A stretch of DNA of 64,000 nt from Providencia rettgeri (GTDB taxonomy: Bacteria > Pseudomonadota > Gammaproteobacteria > Enterobacterales > Enterobacteriaceae): contig UGTZ01000001.1 in the NCBI GenBank assembly GCA_900455085.1, positions 2,820,501 through 2,884,500 on the forward strand. Direction: 5' to 3'. Below, in pieces: positions 18,269 through 27,279 of the stretch. The notes under the pieces are model-generated. The model made no database searches. It was not told the DNA's origin and saw only the letters and a list, made by a program, of their open reading frames with translations. Each line of letters opens with the position of its first letter. Position 1 is the stretch's first letter. Both the position numbers and the translations under genes were made by a program.

Positions 18269-19687
18269 ATGGCTATTACTAGAAGAAAATTTTTGATTGG
18301 TGGTGGTATTGTTGCCGTTGCTGCAGGGGCCGGAATTTTAACTCCAATGTTAACTCGTGAAGGTCGATTTGTTCCTGGTAAACCGCGACATGGTTTTGTC
18401 GCAGGAACAGAAGGTCCTCTACCACAGCAAGCTGACGTCGTTGTTATTGGTGCTGGAATTCTAGGAATTATGACAGCAATTGAGCTGGTTGGGCGCGGTT
18501 TAGATGTTGTTATTGTTGAAAAAGGTAATATTGCAGGCGAACAATCATCCCGCTTCTATGGCCAAGTCATCACTTATAAAATGCCAGATGAAACCTTCTT
18601 ACTCCACCACTTAGGCAAACAACGTTGGAGAGAGATGAACGCGAAAGTCGGTGCAGATACAAGCTATCGTACTCAAGGGCGCATTGAAGTACCGTTCGAT
18701 GAAGAAGATCTTGTTAATGTTAGAGAATGGATTGATACTCGCAGTAAAAACGTCGGTTCAGATATTCCATTCAAAACACGCATCATTGAAGGCGCAGAAC
18801 TCAACCAGCGCTTAAATGGTGCACAATCTAAATGGACTATCGCAGGTTTTGAAGAAGACTCCGGTAGCTTAGATGCTGAAATTGCGACCTTCGTCATGGC
18901 AGATTACGCGAAAAAATTAGGTATCAAAATTTACACTAACTGTGCTGCTAGAGGCTTAGAAACACAAGCAGGCGTTATTTCTGATGTCGTCACCGAGAAA
19001 GGGCCTATTAAAACCTCGCGTGTTGTTGTTGCAGGTGGAGTCTGGTCAAGACTGTTTATGCAAAACTTAGGCGTTGATGTCCCAACATTACCAGCTTATC
19101 AATCTCAGCAACTGATCACCGGTTCACCAACTGCGCCAGGTGGTAACGTTGCTTTACCAGGCAATATTTTCTTCCGTGAACAAGCGGATGGTACCTACGC
19201 AACATCTCCTCGCGTGATTGTTGCTCCGGTTGTTAAAGATTCCTTCGTCTATGGCTACAAATACATTCCACTGCTGTCGATGCCAGATTTCCCTGTCCAT
19301 ATTTCATTAAATGAACAGTTAATTAATTCATTTACTGAACCAACAAGCTGGAAAATGGATGAAGTTTCACCATTCGAAAAACACAGAAATATGACTGCAT
19401 TACCTGACTTGCCTGAGCTGAATGCATCATTTGAAAAATTAAAAACAGAATTCCCTGCATTTAAGGATTCTAAATTGATTGACCAATGGAGTGGTGCTAT
19501 GGCCATCGCACCAGATGAGCACCCAATCATTTCTCAAGTCAATGAATACCCAGGTCTAGTTATCAATACTGCGACAGGCTGGGGAATGACAGAAAGTCCT
19601 GTTTCTTCCGAGCTCACCGCTGACTTGTTATTAGGCAAAGAACCCTCACTGAATGTGAAACCATTTAGTCTATACAGATTTAGTTAA
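18269..19687 (+). CDS. Membrane-associated L-amino acid deaminase
   Basis: A 472-residue FAD enzyme that deaminates L-amino acids to alpha-keto acids, passing electrons to the respiratory chain. It is the basis of the phenylalanine deaminase test that defines Proteus/Providencia/Morganella. It starts MAITRRKFLIGGG, a Tat-like RRKF signal anchor, followed by the FAD motif VVIGAGILGIMTA (near residue 60), GEQSSRFYGQ, and the C-terminal WSGAMAIAPDEHP and TGWGMTESPVS. It is close to the Proteus vulgaris/mirabilis enzymes along its whole length. It stands alone with its own terminator. Confidence 0.94.
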   Translation: MAITRRKFLIGGGIVAVAAGAGILTPMLTREGRFVPGKPRHGFVAGTEGPLPQQADVVVIGAGILGIMTAIELVGRGLDVVIVEKGNIAGEQSSRFYGQVITYKMPDETFLLHHLGKQRWREMNAKVGADTSYRTQGRIEVPFDEEDLVNVREWIDTRSKNVGSDIPFKTRIIEGAELNQRLNGAQSKWTIAGFEEDSGSLDAEIATFVMADYAKKLGIKIYTNCAARGLETQAGVISDVVTEKGPIKTSRVVVAGGVWSRLFMQNLGVDVPTLPAYQSQQLITGSPTAPGGNVALPGNIFFREQADGTYATSPRVIVAPVVKDSFVYGYKYIPLLSMPDFPVHISLNEQLINSFTEPTSWKMDEVSPFEKHRNMTALPDLPELNASFEKLKTEFPAFKDSKLIDQWSGAMAIAPDEHPIISQVNEYPGLVINTATGWGMTESPVSSELTADLLLGKEPSLNVKPFSLYRFS

Positions 19688-19709
19688 TACTTGTTTGTAA
19701 AATTTGCTC

Positions 19710-19744
19710 ACAAAAAACCCTTCAATATGAAGGGTTTTTTTATT
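19710..19744 (+). terminator. Terminator after the deaminase gene
   Basis: ACCCTTCA-atat-GAAGGGT followed by TTTTTT. Confidence 0.9.
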
Positions 19745-19798
19745 ACCTATTGTGGCTCTATTGCTTAGTATTCGAAACTTAAATCAAATGGAGTGATT

Positions 19799-19987
19799 AT
19801 GAATAAATCACTATTGGCAATAGCAATTTCACTGTTAAGCGCCAAAGCTTTCGCTGAAAAAAGTTACACCGTAGGGCAATTAGAGGACATGATTGCTGAT
19901 AACAACAAACCACAAATTGCAGCCCCTGTTTTAGATGGTTCTATCGCAAAAGCTGTTCGTATGAGTGCAGAGTATTTAGATAATTAA
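19799..19987 (+). CDS. Small secreted protein of unknown function
   Basis: A 62-residue protein with a clean signal peptide (MNKSLLAIAISLLSAKAFA, cleavage before EKSYTVG), leaving about 43 residues in the periplasm or outside. The mature part is hydrophilic and has no cysteines. The ATG follows ATGGAG. I do not recognise the family. It lies between the deaminase terminator and the thioesterase gene, apparently as its own unit. Confidence 0.6.
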   Translation: MNKSLLAIAISLLSAKAFAEKSYTVGQLEDMIADNNKPQIAAPVLDGSIAKAVRMSAEYLDN

Positions 19988-20211
19988 TTCCATGCCTCAT
20001 TAGAATTTAAAAGCTCATAATTTGAACTCTGGGCCTTTAATATTCCCTCTTCTGATTTTAGCTACAGCTGACATTCTCAAAAATTTCCCTGCCGGAACGA
20101 TTCACTTCACATTTATTGCTGAATTAGTTTGAAATGAGTATTACACTTAGCTTTTAACATTATTGCTTTTAACAATTACTAGCATACTAAGTAACAATTG
20201 TAAGGTAGACC

Positions 20212-20616
20212 ATGAGTTCCATCGCTGACGATGTCATCACACAAAAAATTGAGCAATCCATTTCTCGCGTCTCTAAAGTGGTATTTCCAACAACAACTAA
20301 CCACCACAGCACCCTATTTGGCGGTACTGCTCTCGCTTGGATGGATGAAGTTTCTTTTATTACCGCAACACGTTTTAGCCGTAAGCGCCTTGTTACGGTC
20401 TCCACTGAAAAAATTAATTTTACTCATCCAATCCCTTCAGGAACCATTGTTGAGTTGGTGGGTAAAGTCATTCGAGTTGGAAGAACCAGTTTGACGGTCA
20501 ATGTATCGATTTTTTTAGAAGATATGTATTCAGAAGGTCGAGAAGAAGTGATACATGGCCAGTTTAATTTTGTTGCAATTGATGACAATGGCAAACCTAC
20601 CCAACTATTTGATTAA
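20212..20616 (+). CDS. Hotdog-fold acyl-CoA thioesterase (YciA-like)
   Basis: A 134-residue protein of the YciA/4HBT family, which hydrolyses acyl-CoA thioesters in the cytoplasm. Core motifs are NHHSTLFGGTALAWMDEVSF (catalytic Asp region near residue 43-45), VSTEKINFTHPIPSGTIVEL and VGKVIRVGRTSLTVNVSIF. The length matches the family. It is the last recognisable chromosomal gene before the prophage. Confidence 0.85.
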   Translation: MSSIADDVITQKIEQSISRVSKVVFPTTTNHHSTLFGGTALAWMDEVSFITATRFSRKRLVTVSTEKINFTHPIPSGTIVELVGKVIRVGRTSLTVNVSIFLEDMYSEGREEVIHGQFNFVAIDDNGKPTQLFD

Positions 20617-20732
20617 TATGCAATTTTGTACATTTAATAAAGAAGAAAACTCACCAATGGACACACTAATGGACACAATAGTGTTTGATGTAATTAGGGG
20701 TAAATTTGACGCAGGGAGCAGAGGTTTGGGAT

Positions 20733-20855
20733 ATGGTACAAAACCATAAAAGACCAGGAGTATCTAAAAAACACTATGATAGATATGATTATTTGAGAGA
20801 AAAACGCGAAATTCTCGACGCTTGGTATGAGAAGTTATCTTCTTTGTTTGACTAG
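20733..20855 (+). pseudogene. C-terminal fragment of a tyrosine integrase
   Basis: The 40-residue frame MVQNHKRPGVSKKHYDRYDY...EILDAWYEKLSSLFD is the tail of a phage or island integrase, including the segment with the catalytic tyrosine (KKHYDRYDY). Nothing of the upstream integrase is left: the 115 bases before it carry only a few in-frame codons. It is probably a relic of an older insertion at this site, next to the thioesterase gene. It is not part of the prophage integrase at 45.3-46.4 kb, which is different. Confidence 0.7.
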
Positions 20856-20888
20856 TAAGCTAAACATGCCAGATGCTCTAGCGCGCAC

Positions 20889-20912
20889 AAAAAAGCCCTC
20901 GCGAGGAGGGCT
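20889..20912 (-). terminator. Terminator of the RexAB-like pair
   Basis: Stem AGCCCTC/GAGGGCT. On the minus strand it is followed by TTTTTTG. It closes the minus-strand unit that begins near 22.5 kb. Confidence 0.8.
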
Positions 20913-20925
20913 GGAGGGGAGAGGG

Positions 20926-21474
20926 TTATTTGTCTGATTTTAATTTCTTAAGAAGTTCTTCTTTTTTCTTTTTTCTAGACTTTCTTTCTTTTACTTTAGA
21001 TTCAAAATCATTAACTTCGTTCACACCGAGTATAAATGGCAATATAAGGTATAGTGACGTTACGGTTAAAGCTATGAGCAAACAAAGCAAATCTTTATGA
21101 TACGGCTGTAAGTTTTCGGGTAAACTCCCAACGCTGAAAAATATATTGCACGCAACAATTATTAATTGAAAACAAAGTGTTAAATACGCGCCTCTTTTTT
21201 TGTATTTTATTATAATATCTAGGTGTCTAGTTTCAGATCTATTTAATAGCTCAACTGTGTTTTTTTTAACCTCAGAAAGCTTTGTCAAAAATGTCACGCC
21301 ATATCCGGTGGGGAGTAGCAATATGCTTATAACCCCCCAGGGGATTGATTTTATTTTATCATGAATAAAAAATTGAGAAATTTTGTAGCTGATAATAGCA
21401 ATAGTAACAGACATAACTAAGTGGAATAGTCCACCGAGTATAAACTGTTTTTTATTACTATTATTGGTCATCAT
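20926..21474 (-). CDS. Four-helix membrane protein, RexB-like partner
   Basis: A 182-residue protein with four predicted membrane helices (for example FILGGLFHLVMSVTIAIISY, then GVISILLLPTGYGVTFL, TLCFQLIIVACNIFF and LLCLLIALTVTSLYLILPFI) and a strongly basic C-terminal tail rich in KERKSRKKKKEEL. It overlaps the end of the upstream gene by about 14 bases, so the two form one unit. The layout, a cytosolic protein of about 300-350 residues followed by a small four-helix protein at a prophage edge, recalls lambda RexA/RexB. I infer the analogy from architecture, not from clear sequence identity. Confidence 0.55.
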   Translation of the reverse strand: MMTNNSNKKQFILGGLFHLVMSVTIAIISYKISQFFIHDKIKSIPWGVISILLLPTGYGVTFLTKLSEVKKNTVELLNRSETRHLDIIIKYKKRGAYLTLCFQLIIVACNIFFSVGSLPENLQPYHKDLLCLLIALTVTSLYLILPFILGVNEVNDFESKVKERKSRKKKKEELLKKLKSDK

Positions 21475-22486
21475 AGCCTTCAATCTCTTCGGTTGTTAGT
21501 AGGCCTCTCAGCCAATCATGCATTTGCGCATACAAGTCATGCTCATCAATCAAGCTATTATATGTTATTAGCTTTATGGTGTGCCATAATCTTATATCTT
21601 CACCTGATAATTTTGTCCCGCCAACCATTTCTACAGTGACATCCTCATCTGGGTAATGTCTTGTTGAATCAACTATTTGTCTTAAAACCCTCTCTCCATT
21701 TTCTGTGGTTTTTCTCTTGTAAGTAAAGACTAGTTTCACTTCAAGATTAGCATCATCAAGGCAATCTGTCAGCTTAATTCCTTTTATGAAACTATCCCAT
21801 TTCTCTGCTAGCATTGCTTTTATCACATCAGCACCAGACCCCGAAGGTAGATATTTTTGCTTGCCACTATCTAGGTTACTAACTGCTTCTATAGGAGCGC
21901 CAACGGATACTGACTTTATCGGTCTAGACATGACCTTTTCAATAATTTCTTCCTTAGGCTTGTCTCTAATTAGAAGAACGCCGCCATTAGTTATATTTTG
22001 AGTGAGTGTTCCAAGCAACCATCTAAGGTGTATTTCTAACTCTCTAGTAGTTAGCGATCTAGACTGCATGACAACTATACTATTTCCAAAAACACCAAAA
22101 TATAAAATCGAATCTATAAACTCACTAATTACCTGATTTTGTTCTTTTTTGATTTCATCTGCTTGTTCATCAGTTAGTTTGGCAAGCTCTGCAGATGTAA
22201 CCGAACGGATCTCGTATGATTCTGCATTATTTTTTAATTGAATATAGCGCTGTGAATGACCAGGCTCAAAGGAAACTAACTGGCAAAACAACATCCCTTC
22301 AAAAGTTTCTGATTTATTTATTAATCTAAATAGATCATCATTATTTGGGTTTACCAATTCTTTTCTATTCTCAGCTTTCTGATGCTTAGACAAGACATCG
22401 GATAGCAGTTGCTGAAGAGAAGAGCTTTGCCCTGGAATAAGAACTTCCTTATATAATATTCTTTTTGTTTTTATTTGCCGCTTACT
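21461..22486 (-). CDS. Unknown cytosolic protein, RexA-like partner
   Basis: A protein of about 341 residues without membrane segments or signal (from MSKRQIKTKRILYKEVL). No catalytic motif is recognised. Like lambda RexA, it appears to be a soluble protein encoded directly before, and overlapping, a small polytopic membrane protein. In lambda, RexA activates RexB, which depolarises the membrane and blocks superinfecting phage. Such a role here is inference. Codon use is AT-rich, and the pair is isolated between the integrase relic and the glycosyltransferases. The GTG 12 bases further upstream is an alternative start. Confidence 0.5.
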   Translation of the reverse strand, partial: SKRQIKTKRILYKEVLIPGQSSSLQQLLSDVLSKHQKAENRKELVNPNNDDLFRLINKSETFEGMLFCQLVSFEPGHSQRYIQLKNNAESYEIRSVTSAELAKLTDEQADEIKKEQNQVISEFIDSILYFGVFGNSIVVMQSRSLTTRELEIHLRWLLGTLTQNITNGGVLLIRDKPKEEIIEKVMSRPIKSVSVGAPIEAVSNLDSGKQKYLPSGSGADVIKAMLAEKWDSFIKGIKLTDCLDDANLEVKLVFTYKRKTTENGERVLRQIVDSTRHYPDEDVTVEMVGGTKLSGEDIRLWHTIKLITYNSLIDEHDLYAQMHDWLRGLLTTEEIEGYDDQ

Positions 22487-22498
22487 CATGTCACACAC

Positions 22499-23060
22499 CC
22501 TTTTAAGAAAAATTAATATTTAATTACTAATCAAAAAAAAACAAACAAATAATACTGTTGTAAAACCACACCCTAAAACGTGTCGTCAGATTATTAATTT
22601 GCTTAACCTATAGATAATATATCAATTTTAATTAAGAGCAGTTAACTGGTTATTTGATCATGAGTCAAAAAGAGTGTGCATGATGCCGGAGATTGCTACA
22701 ATTGAAAAAATACGTTCCTTGTATCTATGTGAGGATGTTTTAAATTAACTGCTCTTCTTCCTGCTCTGCCCTTTCAGCTTCCTCTCTCGTAAATCGCCCA
22801 GCGTACCTATCTATCAAGTGATATTGCAGAGCATATGTACGCTAAGATTGGAGAGTATTTGGAAAAAACGGATGATGACTATCCTGAACCTGTTAAAAAA
22901 TACTTGATGTAATGAGAAGCCACCATTACGGTGGCTTTATTTTTTAATAAAAATTTTACGACTTACTAGCTGAATATGTTCATAAGCATCAATTAGAGAG
23001 ATGCAAATCTATATATGAACGGTTATACTTAAGACATATAGCTAAAAAAAAGGTAATGTA
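22499..23060. other. Intergenic patchwork with gene remnants and an inverted repeat
   Basis: There is no complete gene. A perfect 12-bp inverted repeat, AAGAGCAGTTAA (22634-22645) and TTAACTGCTCTT (22745-22756), encloses about 100 bases. Two short coding-like stubs remain: plus-strand DIAEHMYAKIGEYLEKTDDD... ending at the TAA near 22912, and minus-strand RYAGRFTREEAERAEQEEEQ ending near 22744. A terminator GCCACC-attac-GGTGGC with a T-rich tail lies at 22920-22948. This looks like debris of earlier insertions. Confidence 0.5.
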
Positions 23061-24057
23061 ATGTCCACTCATGTATTCATAGTATGCTCACCTCTGCAAC
23101 TTAGGATTGCATCAGCCATAAAGAACTACTATAGAGATGGGAGTTACCATGTTATATATCTAAAAACGAATAAAAATGTAATGTCAGGTGTGATCAATGA
23201 GCTAAAAAACCATTTTAACTCTTATATCTTAGTTAAAATGGATTATGGTTTCATTAATTTAATCCGTATTAACAACTACATAAAAAAAATCGAGCATGAT
23301 TGCGTAAGCATCTACTTGGCTAATGCTGGTGAATTACCAGTTCATTACATAGTTAGCATTATACAAAAAAATAAAGCCCTTATAAAAACATTTGATGATG
23401 GAATTTCAAACATAAATTCGATTCCAAACATTGAAGCACTAGATAATCGTATTAAAGAAAAAAGAAAACTGAGATACAAAGTATCTCGCCTCTTTTTTAA
23501 GAGAAACTACAACACACAGAAAATAGTTAACGATAGTGTCTTACACTTCTCTATACTTAAAAAAAAATAAAAATAAAAACGTAAACTCAAAAATAATAAA
23601 TTTAGACTTATTTGAAAATAAAGTTAGCTTCCAAGAATTAAAAAACACAAATCAAGAAAGTGATACCTTAGTTAATATCTTTATTGGCTCAAGGTTTAAA
23701 GACATTTTAAAAAATAAAACAGATGACAACTTAAATCTACTAATGAATAAGATCAATTGTTTAAGTGAAACATACCCAAACTTAATTTACCTTAGACACC
23801 CACGGGAAATAACATCTGCTCCATCAAAAATAAAAGAATTAAAAATAGATTCGATATCAGAAGATTACATATTGAATTTAATTAATCAACATCAGAAAAT
23901 AAACGTCATAGGGTTTGCAAGCACTTGTCAACTTAATGTTATGAATTTAAAAAACATAACAGTCACTTTGCTTAAGACAAATTTAATTCGAGACGACATT
24001 ATTAATTCATTTGATTTATTTGATAACAATAATGTTTCCATAAAATGTATCGATTAA
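23061..24057 (+). pseudogene. GT52-family glycosyltransferase (LOS sialyltransferase-like), frameshifted at poly-A
   Basis: Two open frames together make a GT52-like protein of about 331 residues. The first (MSTHVFIVCSPLQLRIASAI) carries the typical start; the second ends with IYLRHPREI and FASTCQLNVM, the conserved GT52 sites. The break lies in a run of nine A's at about 23559-23567, and removing one A joins the frames (LKKNKNKNVNSK). GT52 enzymes add sialic acid or another sugar to lipooligosaccharide. The poly-A tract could switch the gene by slippage, or it could be a sequencing error. The gene is very AT-rich, unlike the chromosome around it. Confidence 0.7.
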
Positions 24058-25082
24058 TGAGTAGACCACACATGTTCAGCAATATTATAAAAAAAACAAT
24101 CAAATTTTATGCAGATACTGATTCATTACCAAATGGTGAATTTAATGTAGCATATGGTGCAGATGATAATTTTTTGTTTGGCACTGGAGTATCTATAGTA
24201 TCTGTTTTACTAAACAATAAAGACATTCGTTTCCATTTTCATATATTTACCGACTTATGGAACGATAAAAATATTAATTTATTTAGAGAGATTAGTCAGA
24301 TGTACAATACTAATTTAACTCTATACACATTAAATATCAACAACCTAAAAGGACTGCCAACAAACTATCTATGGTCTCACGCTATGTATTTCCGGCTCAT
24401 TATAGCTGACTATTTTTATAAGAAATGCGACAAAGTTTTGTATTTAGACTCTGACGTGGTTTGCAATGGGAGTATTCAAACTCTTAAATTACTAGATTTA
24501 TCCTCTATACCAATCGCTGCCGTTATGGATATCAGTGAATCTCATTCCTTAGAAATGGCTAACTTATTTAAAGTTGAAGGGCTCAAAAAGGGCTATTTTA
24601 ACTCAGGCGTTATGCTAATAAACCCTGATGAATGGAATTATAGGCAGCTAACCGAAAAATCAATGTCCGTATTTACTGATGAAAAATTACAATCAGTTAT
24701 CAAATATTATGACCAAGATGCTATTAACATCGCTATTAATGGGGATTGGTTAAAATTAGATAATATTTTTAATTACAGAATAAACTTAAATGATAGATAT
24801 AAAAATAGAGAAAATAGCGGTATATCTAACGCTGTTTTCATACATTTCATTGGTTTAACTAAACCTTGGCATGATTGGTCTAAGTATTATCATGAAGTTA
24901 GTTGTTTCCTGAATGCCAAAGAAAAATCACCATGGAAAGATATAAATTTAATGGCACCTAAAAATATTTCACACCACAAGTATGCATCTAAGCATCTTAG
25001 ATATAAAGAAAAGTATCTATCATCTTTTTATCATTATCTTCAATACACGATTTTAAAAATAAAGGGAAAAATAAAGATGTAG
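24057..25082 (+). CDS. GT8-family LPS glycosyltransferase (WaaJ/RfaJ-like)
   Basis: A 341-residue glycosyltransferase of family 8, which transfers glucose or galactose to LPS core from a UDP-sugar at the cytoplasmic face. Motifs are NVAYGADDNFLFGTGVSIVS at the start, the metal-binding DXD in KVLYLDSDVV (near residue 135), GYFNSGVMLINPDEW, QDAINIAINGDW and HFIGLTKPWH. The start overlaps the end of the GT52 gene (TTAATGA); an ATG at 24045 is also possible. With that gene it forms a probable two-gene LPS-modifying unit beside the prophage tail genes, possibly for serotype change or superinfection exclusion. Confidence 0.82.
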   Translation: MSRPHMFSNIIKKTIKFYADTDSLPNGEFNVAYGADDNFLFGTGVSIVSVLLNNKDIRFHFHIFTDLWNDKNINLFREISQMYNTNLTLYTLNINNLKGLPTNYLWSHAMYFRLIIADYFYKKCDKVLYLDSDVVCNGSIQTLKLLDLSSIPIAAVMDISESHSLEMANLFKVEGLKKGYFNSGVMLINPDEWNYRQLTEKSMSVFTDEKLQSVIKYYDQDAINIAINGDWLKLDNIFNYRINLNDRYKNRENSGISNAVFIHFIGLTKPWHDWSKYYHEVSCFLNAKEKSPWKDINLMAPKNISHHKYASKHLRYKEKYLSSFYHYLQYTILKIKGKIKM

Positions 25083-25087
25083 GTAAT

Positions 25088-25123
25088 GTTTGGCTTTCAC
25101 AATTAAAAAACAGAAAGCCAAAC
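25088..25123. terminator. Hairpin between the GT8 gene and the tail fibre assembly gene
   Basis: 11-bp perfect stem GTTTGGCTTTC/GAAAGCCAAAC with a 14-base loop. No T-run follows on either strand, so function is uncertain. Confidence 0.4.
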
Positions 25124-25149
25124 CAAATGCTTTATTCCGGCATTTAATG

Positions 25150-25677
25150 TTAAGGCTTTTCAGGCCAATCGATATCTAGTGCAAGTGATGTATCAACGCG
25201 ATTTAACAGCACGCGGTATTTTTTCCATGCTATTAATTGTGCTTTCTCTTCATCAGTTGCCATACCAAGGTCAACTGCATCTTGCAAAGTCGCAATGATA
25301 CTATTCGCTTCAGAAAGTAAAGTTTGCTTTTTCGAGTTTGCAATTGCAACCTCTTCTTCATATGTGTGGATCACAGGTTTTATTTCGTTATCAATGAATT
25401 TATACCCTGTTGTATTAGTAAAAAAATCATCAGGGATTTTTTCTTGCGGTATTTCAGCCGCAGATAAATTTGTCGGAGTTAACGAACTTACATCAAAGCT
25501 ATAAGAAACAACTCGATTTTCATCATTAAAGAGTATTTTTAACGTATCCTCTTTAAAGTTTTTTTGTAGTGCATACCAATCATTCCCTTCTTCATCTTCA
25601 AGTACCAAAACGAAATCAGGGTATTTATTTAAAATATCTATGTTTCTACTGGTAGTAAAATTTCTATAAATTAGCAT
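25150..25677 (-). CDS. Tail fibre assembly chaperone
   Basis: A 175-residue protein with the layout of phage tail fibre assembly (Tfa-like) proteins: a variable N-terminal half and the conserved C-terminal block ATLQDAVDLGMATDEEKAQL followed by WKKYRVLLNRVDTS and PEKP at the end. It helps the fibre fold and trimerise. It lies directly after the fibre gene, as is usual. Confidence 0.85.
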   Translation of the reverse strand: MLIYRNFTTSRNIDILNKYPDFVLVLEDEEGNDWYALQKNFKEDTLKILFNDENRVVSYSFDVSSLTPTNLSAAEIPQEKIPDDFFTNTTGYKFIDNEIKPVIHTYEEEVAIANSKKQTLLSEANSIIATLQDAVDLGMATDEEKAQLIAWKKYRVLLNRVDTSLALDIDWPEKP

Positions 25678-25691
25678 ACATCCCTCCTTGA

Positions 25692-26636
25692 TTAAACACT
25701 CGCTGCGTTAACCCAAGCACCATTTAAGTAGTACTGAACAGTGCGCTTCCGATAACCGCCAAAATTGACCGCAGAATTTGACCCAGTATCCCAAAACGTT
25801 AAGCCCACCAATACTTCACCGCTCGATAATGTGAAATTAATGTTTCTAGTAACACTCACGCTGGCTCCCAATCGAACAGAAGTGACACCGGCCGATTGTA
25901 ATTTACTGTCAACTTCTGCTTTTGTGTAAGCCCCCACATCTCCCGCGTTCAATGATATATCTGCACTCAACGCTTTATTGTTCACTTTTCGAGTGCTAGG
26001 AACGCGACTATTCGCATTATTATTAGCGTTAGTTGCCGCCGTATTAGCATTGTTCGCTGTATTTTGTGCATCAGTACCCGCCTTTTTCGCATCGGCGACT
26101 TTAGTATCTGTTTCTGCTTTTGTATATGCGCCAACATCACCGGCGGCAAGGTTGATATCTTCCGTCAATGGCTTATTGTTTACCTTTCGTGTACTGGGTA
26201 CTCGTCCATTGGCATTATTATTGGCATCAGTTCCTGCTTTTTTTGCATCGGCGATTTTAGTGTCAGACTCTGATTTGGTATAGTAGTTACCTAATCCTAA
26301 ATACACCCCTAACGTTGACCACGCAGCTTGCGATTTATCAGGCTGCTCACCTTTGTTTTCTTTAATCGAAACGTAGACTACACTGTTAAACTGAACAATC
26401 GCCGTTTTTGGGTAAGACAGTGTTGTATCCCACTCTGCAACGCCGCGCTGAGTGAGATACATCAGCCATTCATCGACGCGCTTACCAATCGCATTAAACC
26501 ATTCTAGTGGCGGCTTACCGGCGGTACGGTCTAAAGTAATGCCCCAACCGCGTAAGATATCCGGAAAAGTTTCAACTTCCCCTGTTTTCGCGTCTTGAGC
26601 AAAGATTTTTAAATCGGGCTTATTAATGACTGACAT
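25692..26636 (-). CDS. Tail fibre protein
   Basis: A 314-residue fibre. The N-terminal third (DILRGWGITLDRTAGKPPLEWFNAIGKRVDEW) attaches to the baseplate. The middle has repeats of GDVGAYTKAE(T/V)D and RVPSTRKVNNKPL with alanine/asparagine-rich linkers, common in fibres. The C-terminus (VTRNINFTLSSGEVLVGLTFW...) is the likely receptor-facing or chaperone-binding tip. The ATG at 26636 follows GAGG and overlaps the upstream gene by 14 bases; an in-frame start further upstream is rejected. Confidence 0.83.
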   Translation of the reverse strand: MSVINKPDLKIFAQDAKTGEVETFPDILRGWGITLDRTAGKPPLEWFNAIGKRVDEWLMYLTQRGVAEWDTTLSYPKTAIVQFNSVVYVSIKENKGEQPDKSQAAWSTLGVYLGLGNYYTKSESDTKIADAKKAGTDANNNANGRVPSTRKVNNKPLTEDINLAAGDVGAYTKAETDTKVADAKKAGTDAQNTANNANTAATNANNNANSRVPSTRKVNNKALSADISLNAGDVGAYTKAEVDSKLQSAGVTSVRLGASVSVTRNINFTLSSGEVLVGLTFWDTGSNSAVNFGGYRKRTVQYYLNGAWVNAASV

Positions 26637-27279
26637 TGAGTAACCTCGTAAATTTTCCATCGTTAAAACCAAATGCGGACGTGTCGCTCGACCAGCCGAA
26701 CGGACGTGCATCGGTAATAACGAGATATTGATAATTGACGCCAATCGGCCTCGATAAAATGTCGAGTTCTCTAATGGCGTGGATACGAAAAGGGGTTAAA
26801 TAATTGACAGGAATAACCACATTCATCGACATGTCGTAATTATCGATAACGAAGGCTTGCTCTCCCAATAAATGACGTAATGAATAGGTGATATTGGCAA
26901 TATCGGGTTGCTGGTAGTTTTTAATGATTTTTGCTTTGATGAAAAATCGATAATCATCATCCCCCAACACAGAAGAGTCCTTTAACGCATCACCGTAGCG
27001 GTAAAATACGCCAGCGTTAAAGCCTAGTGCCCCCTCTACACTGAAGAAACCGAAGTAATCTTTAGGGACAAGGGCTTGCATAACACGACTAATCCCAACA
27101 TGCTTACCAATTAAATCAAGACCATAACCGGTAGACGTATCGATATTTAAAATTGTCGACAGCGAAATAACGGAACTAAAGACTTGCTTGGTTTCAGATA
27201 GCAAAAGCCCGACGGTTTGTCGGGCTTTGGGTTTACTTCGATATTGCCAAATTAAAAATTCGTCTCGTGTTTTACTCAA
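26623..27279 (-). CDS. Baseplate protein, DUF2612 type (P2 gpI-like position)
   Basis: A 218-residue protein with the DUF2612-type start (WQYRSKPKARQTVGLLL, then GYGLDLIGKHVGISR) and the block DDDYRFFIKAKIIKNYQQPDI. It sits between baseplate J and the fibre, where P2-like phages have gpI. The start codon is TTG and overlaps the J stop, which supports translational coupling. The frame is intact. Confidence 0.78.
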   Translation of the reverse strand: MSKTRDEFLIWQYRSKPKARQTVGLLLSETKQVFSSVISLSTILNIDTSTGYGLDLIGKHVGISRVMQALVPKDYFGFFSVEGALGFNAGVFYRYGDALKDSSVLGDDDYRFFIKAKIIKNYQQPDIANITYSLRHLLGEQAFVIDNYDMSMNVVIPVNYLTPFRIHAIRELDILSRPIGVNYQYLVITDARPFGWSSDTSAFGFNDGKFTRLLNVSH

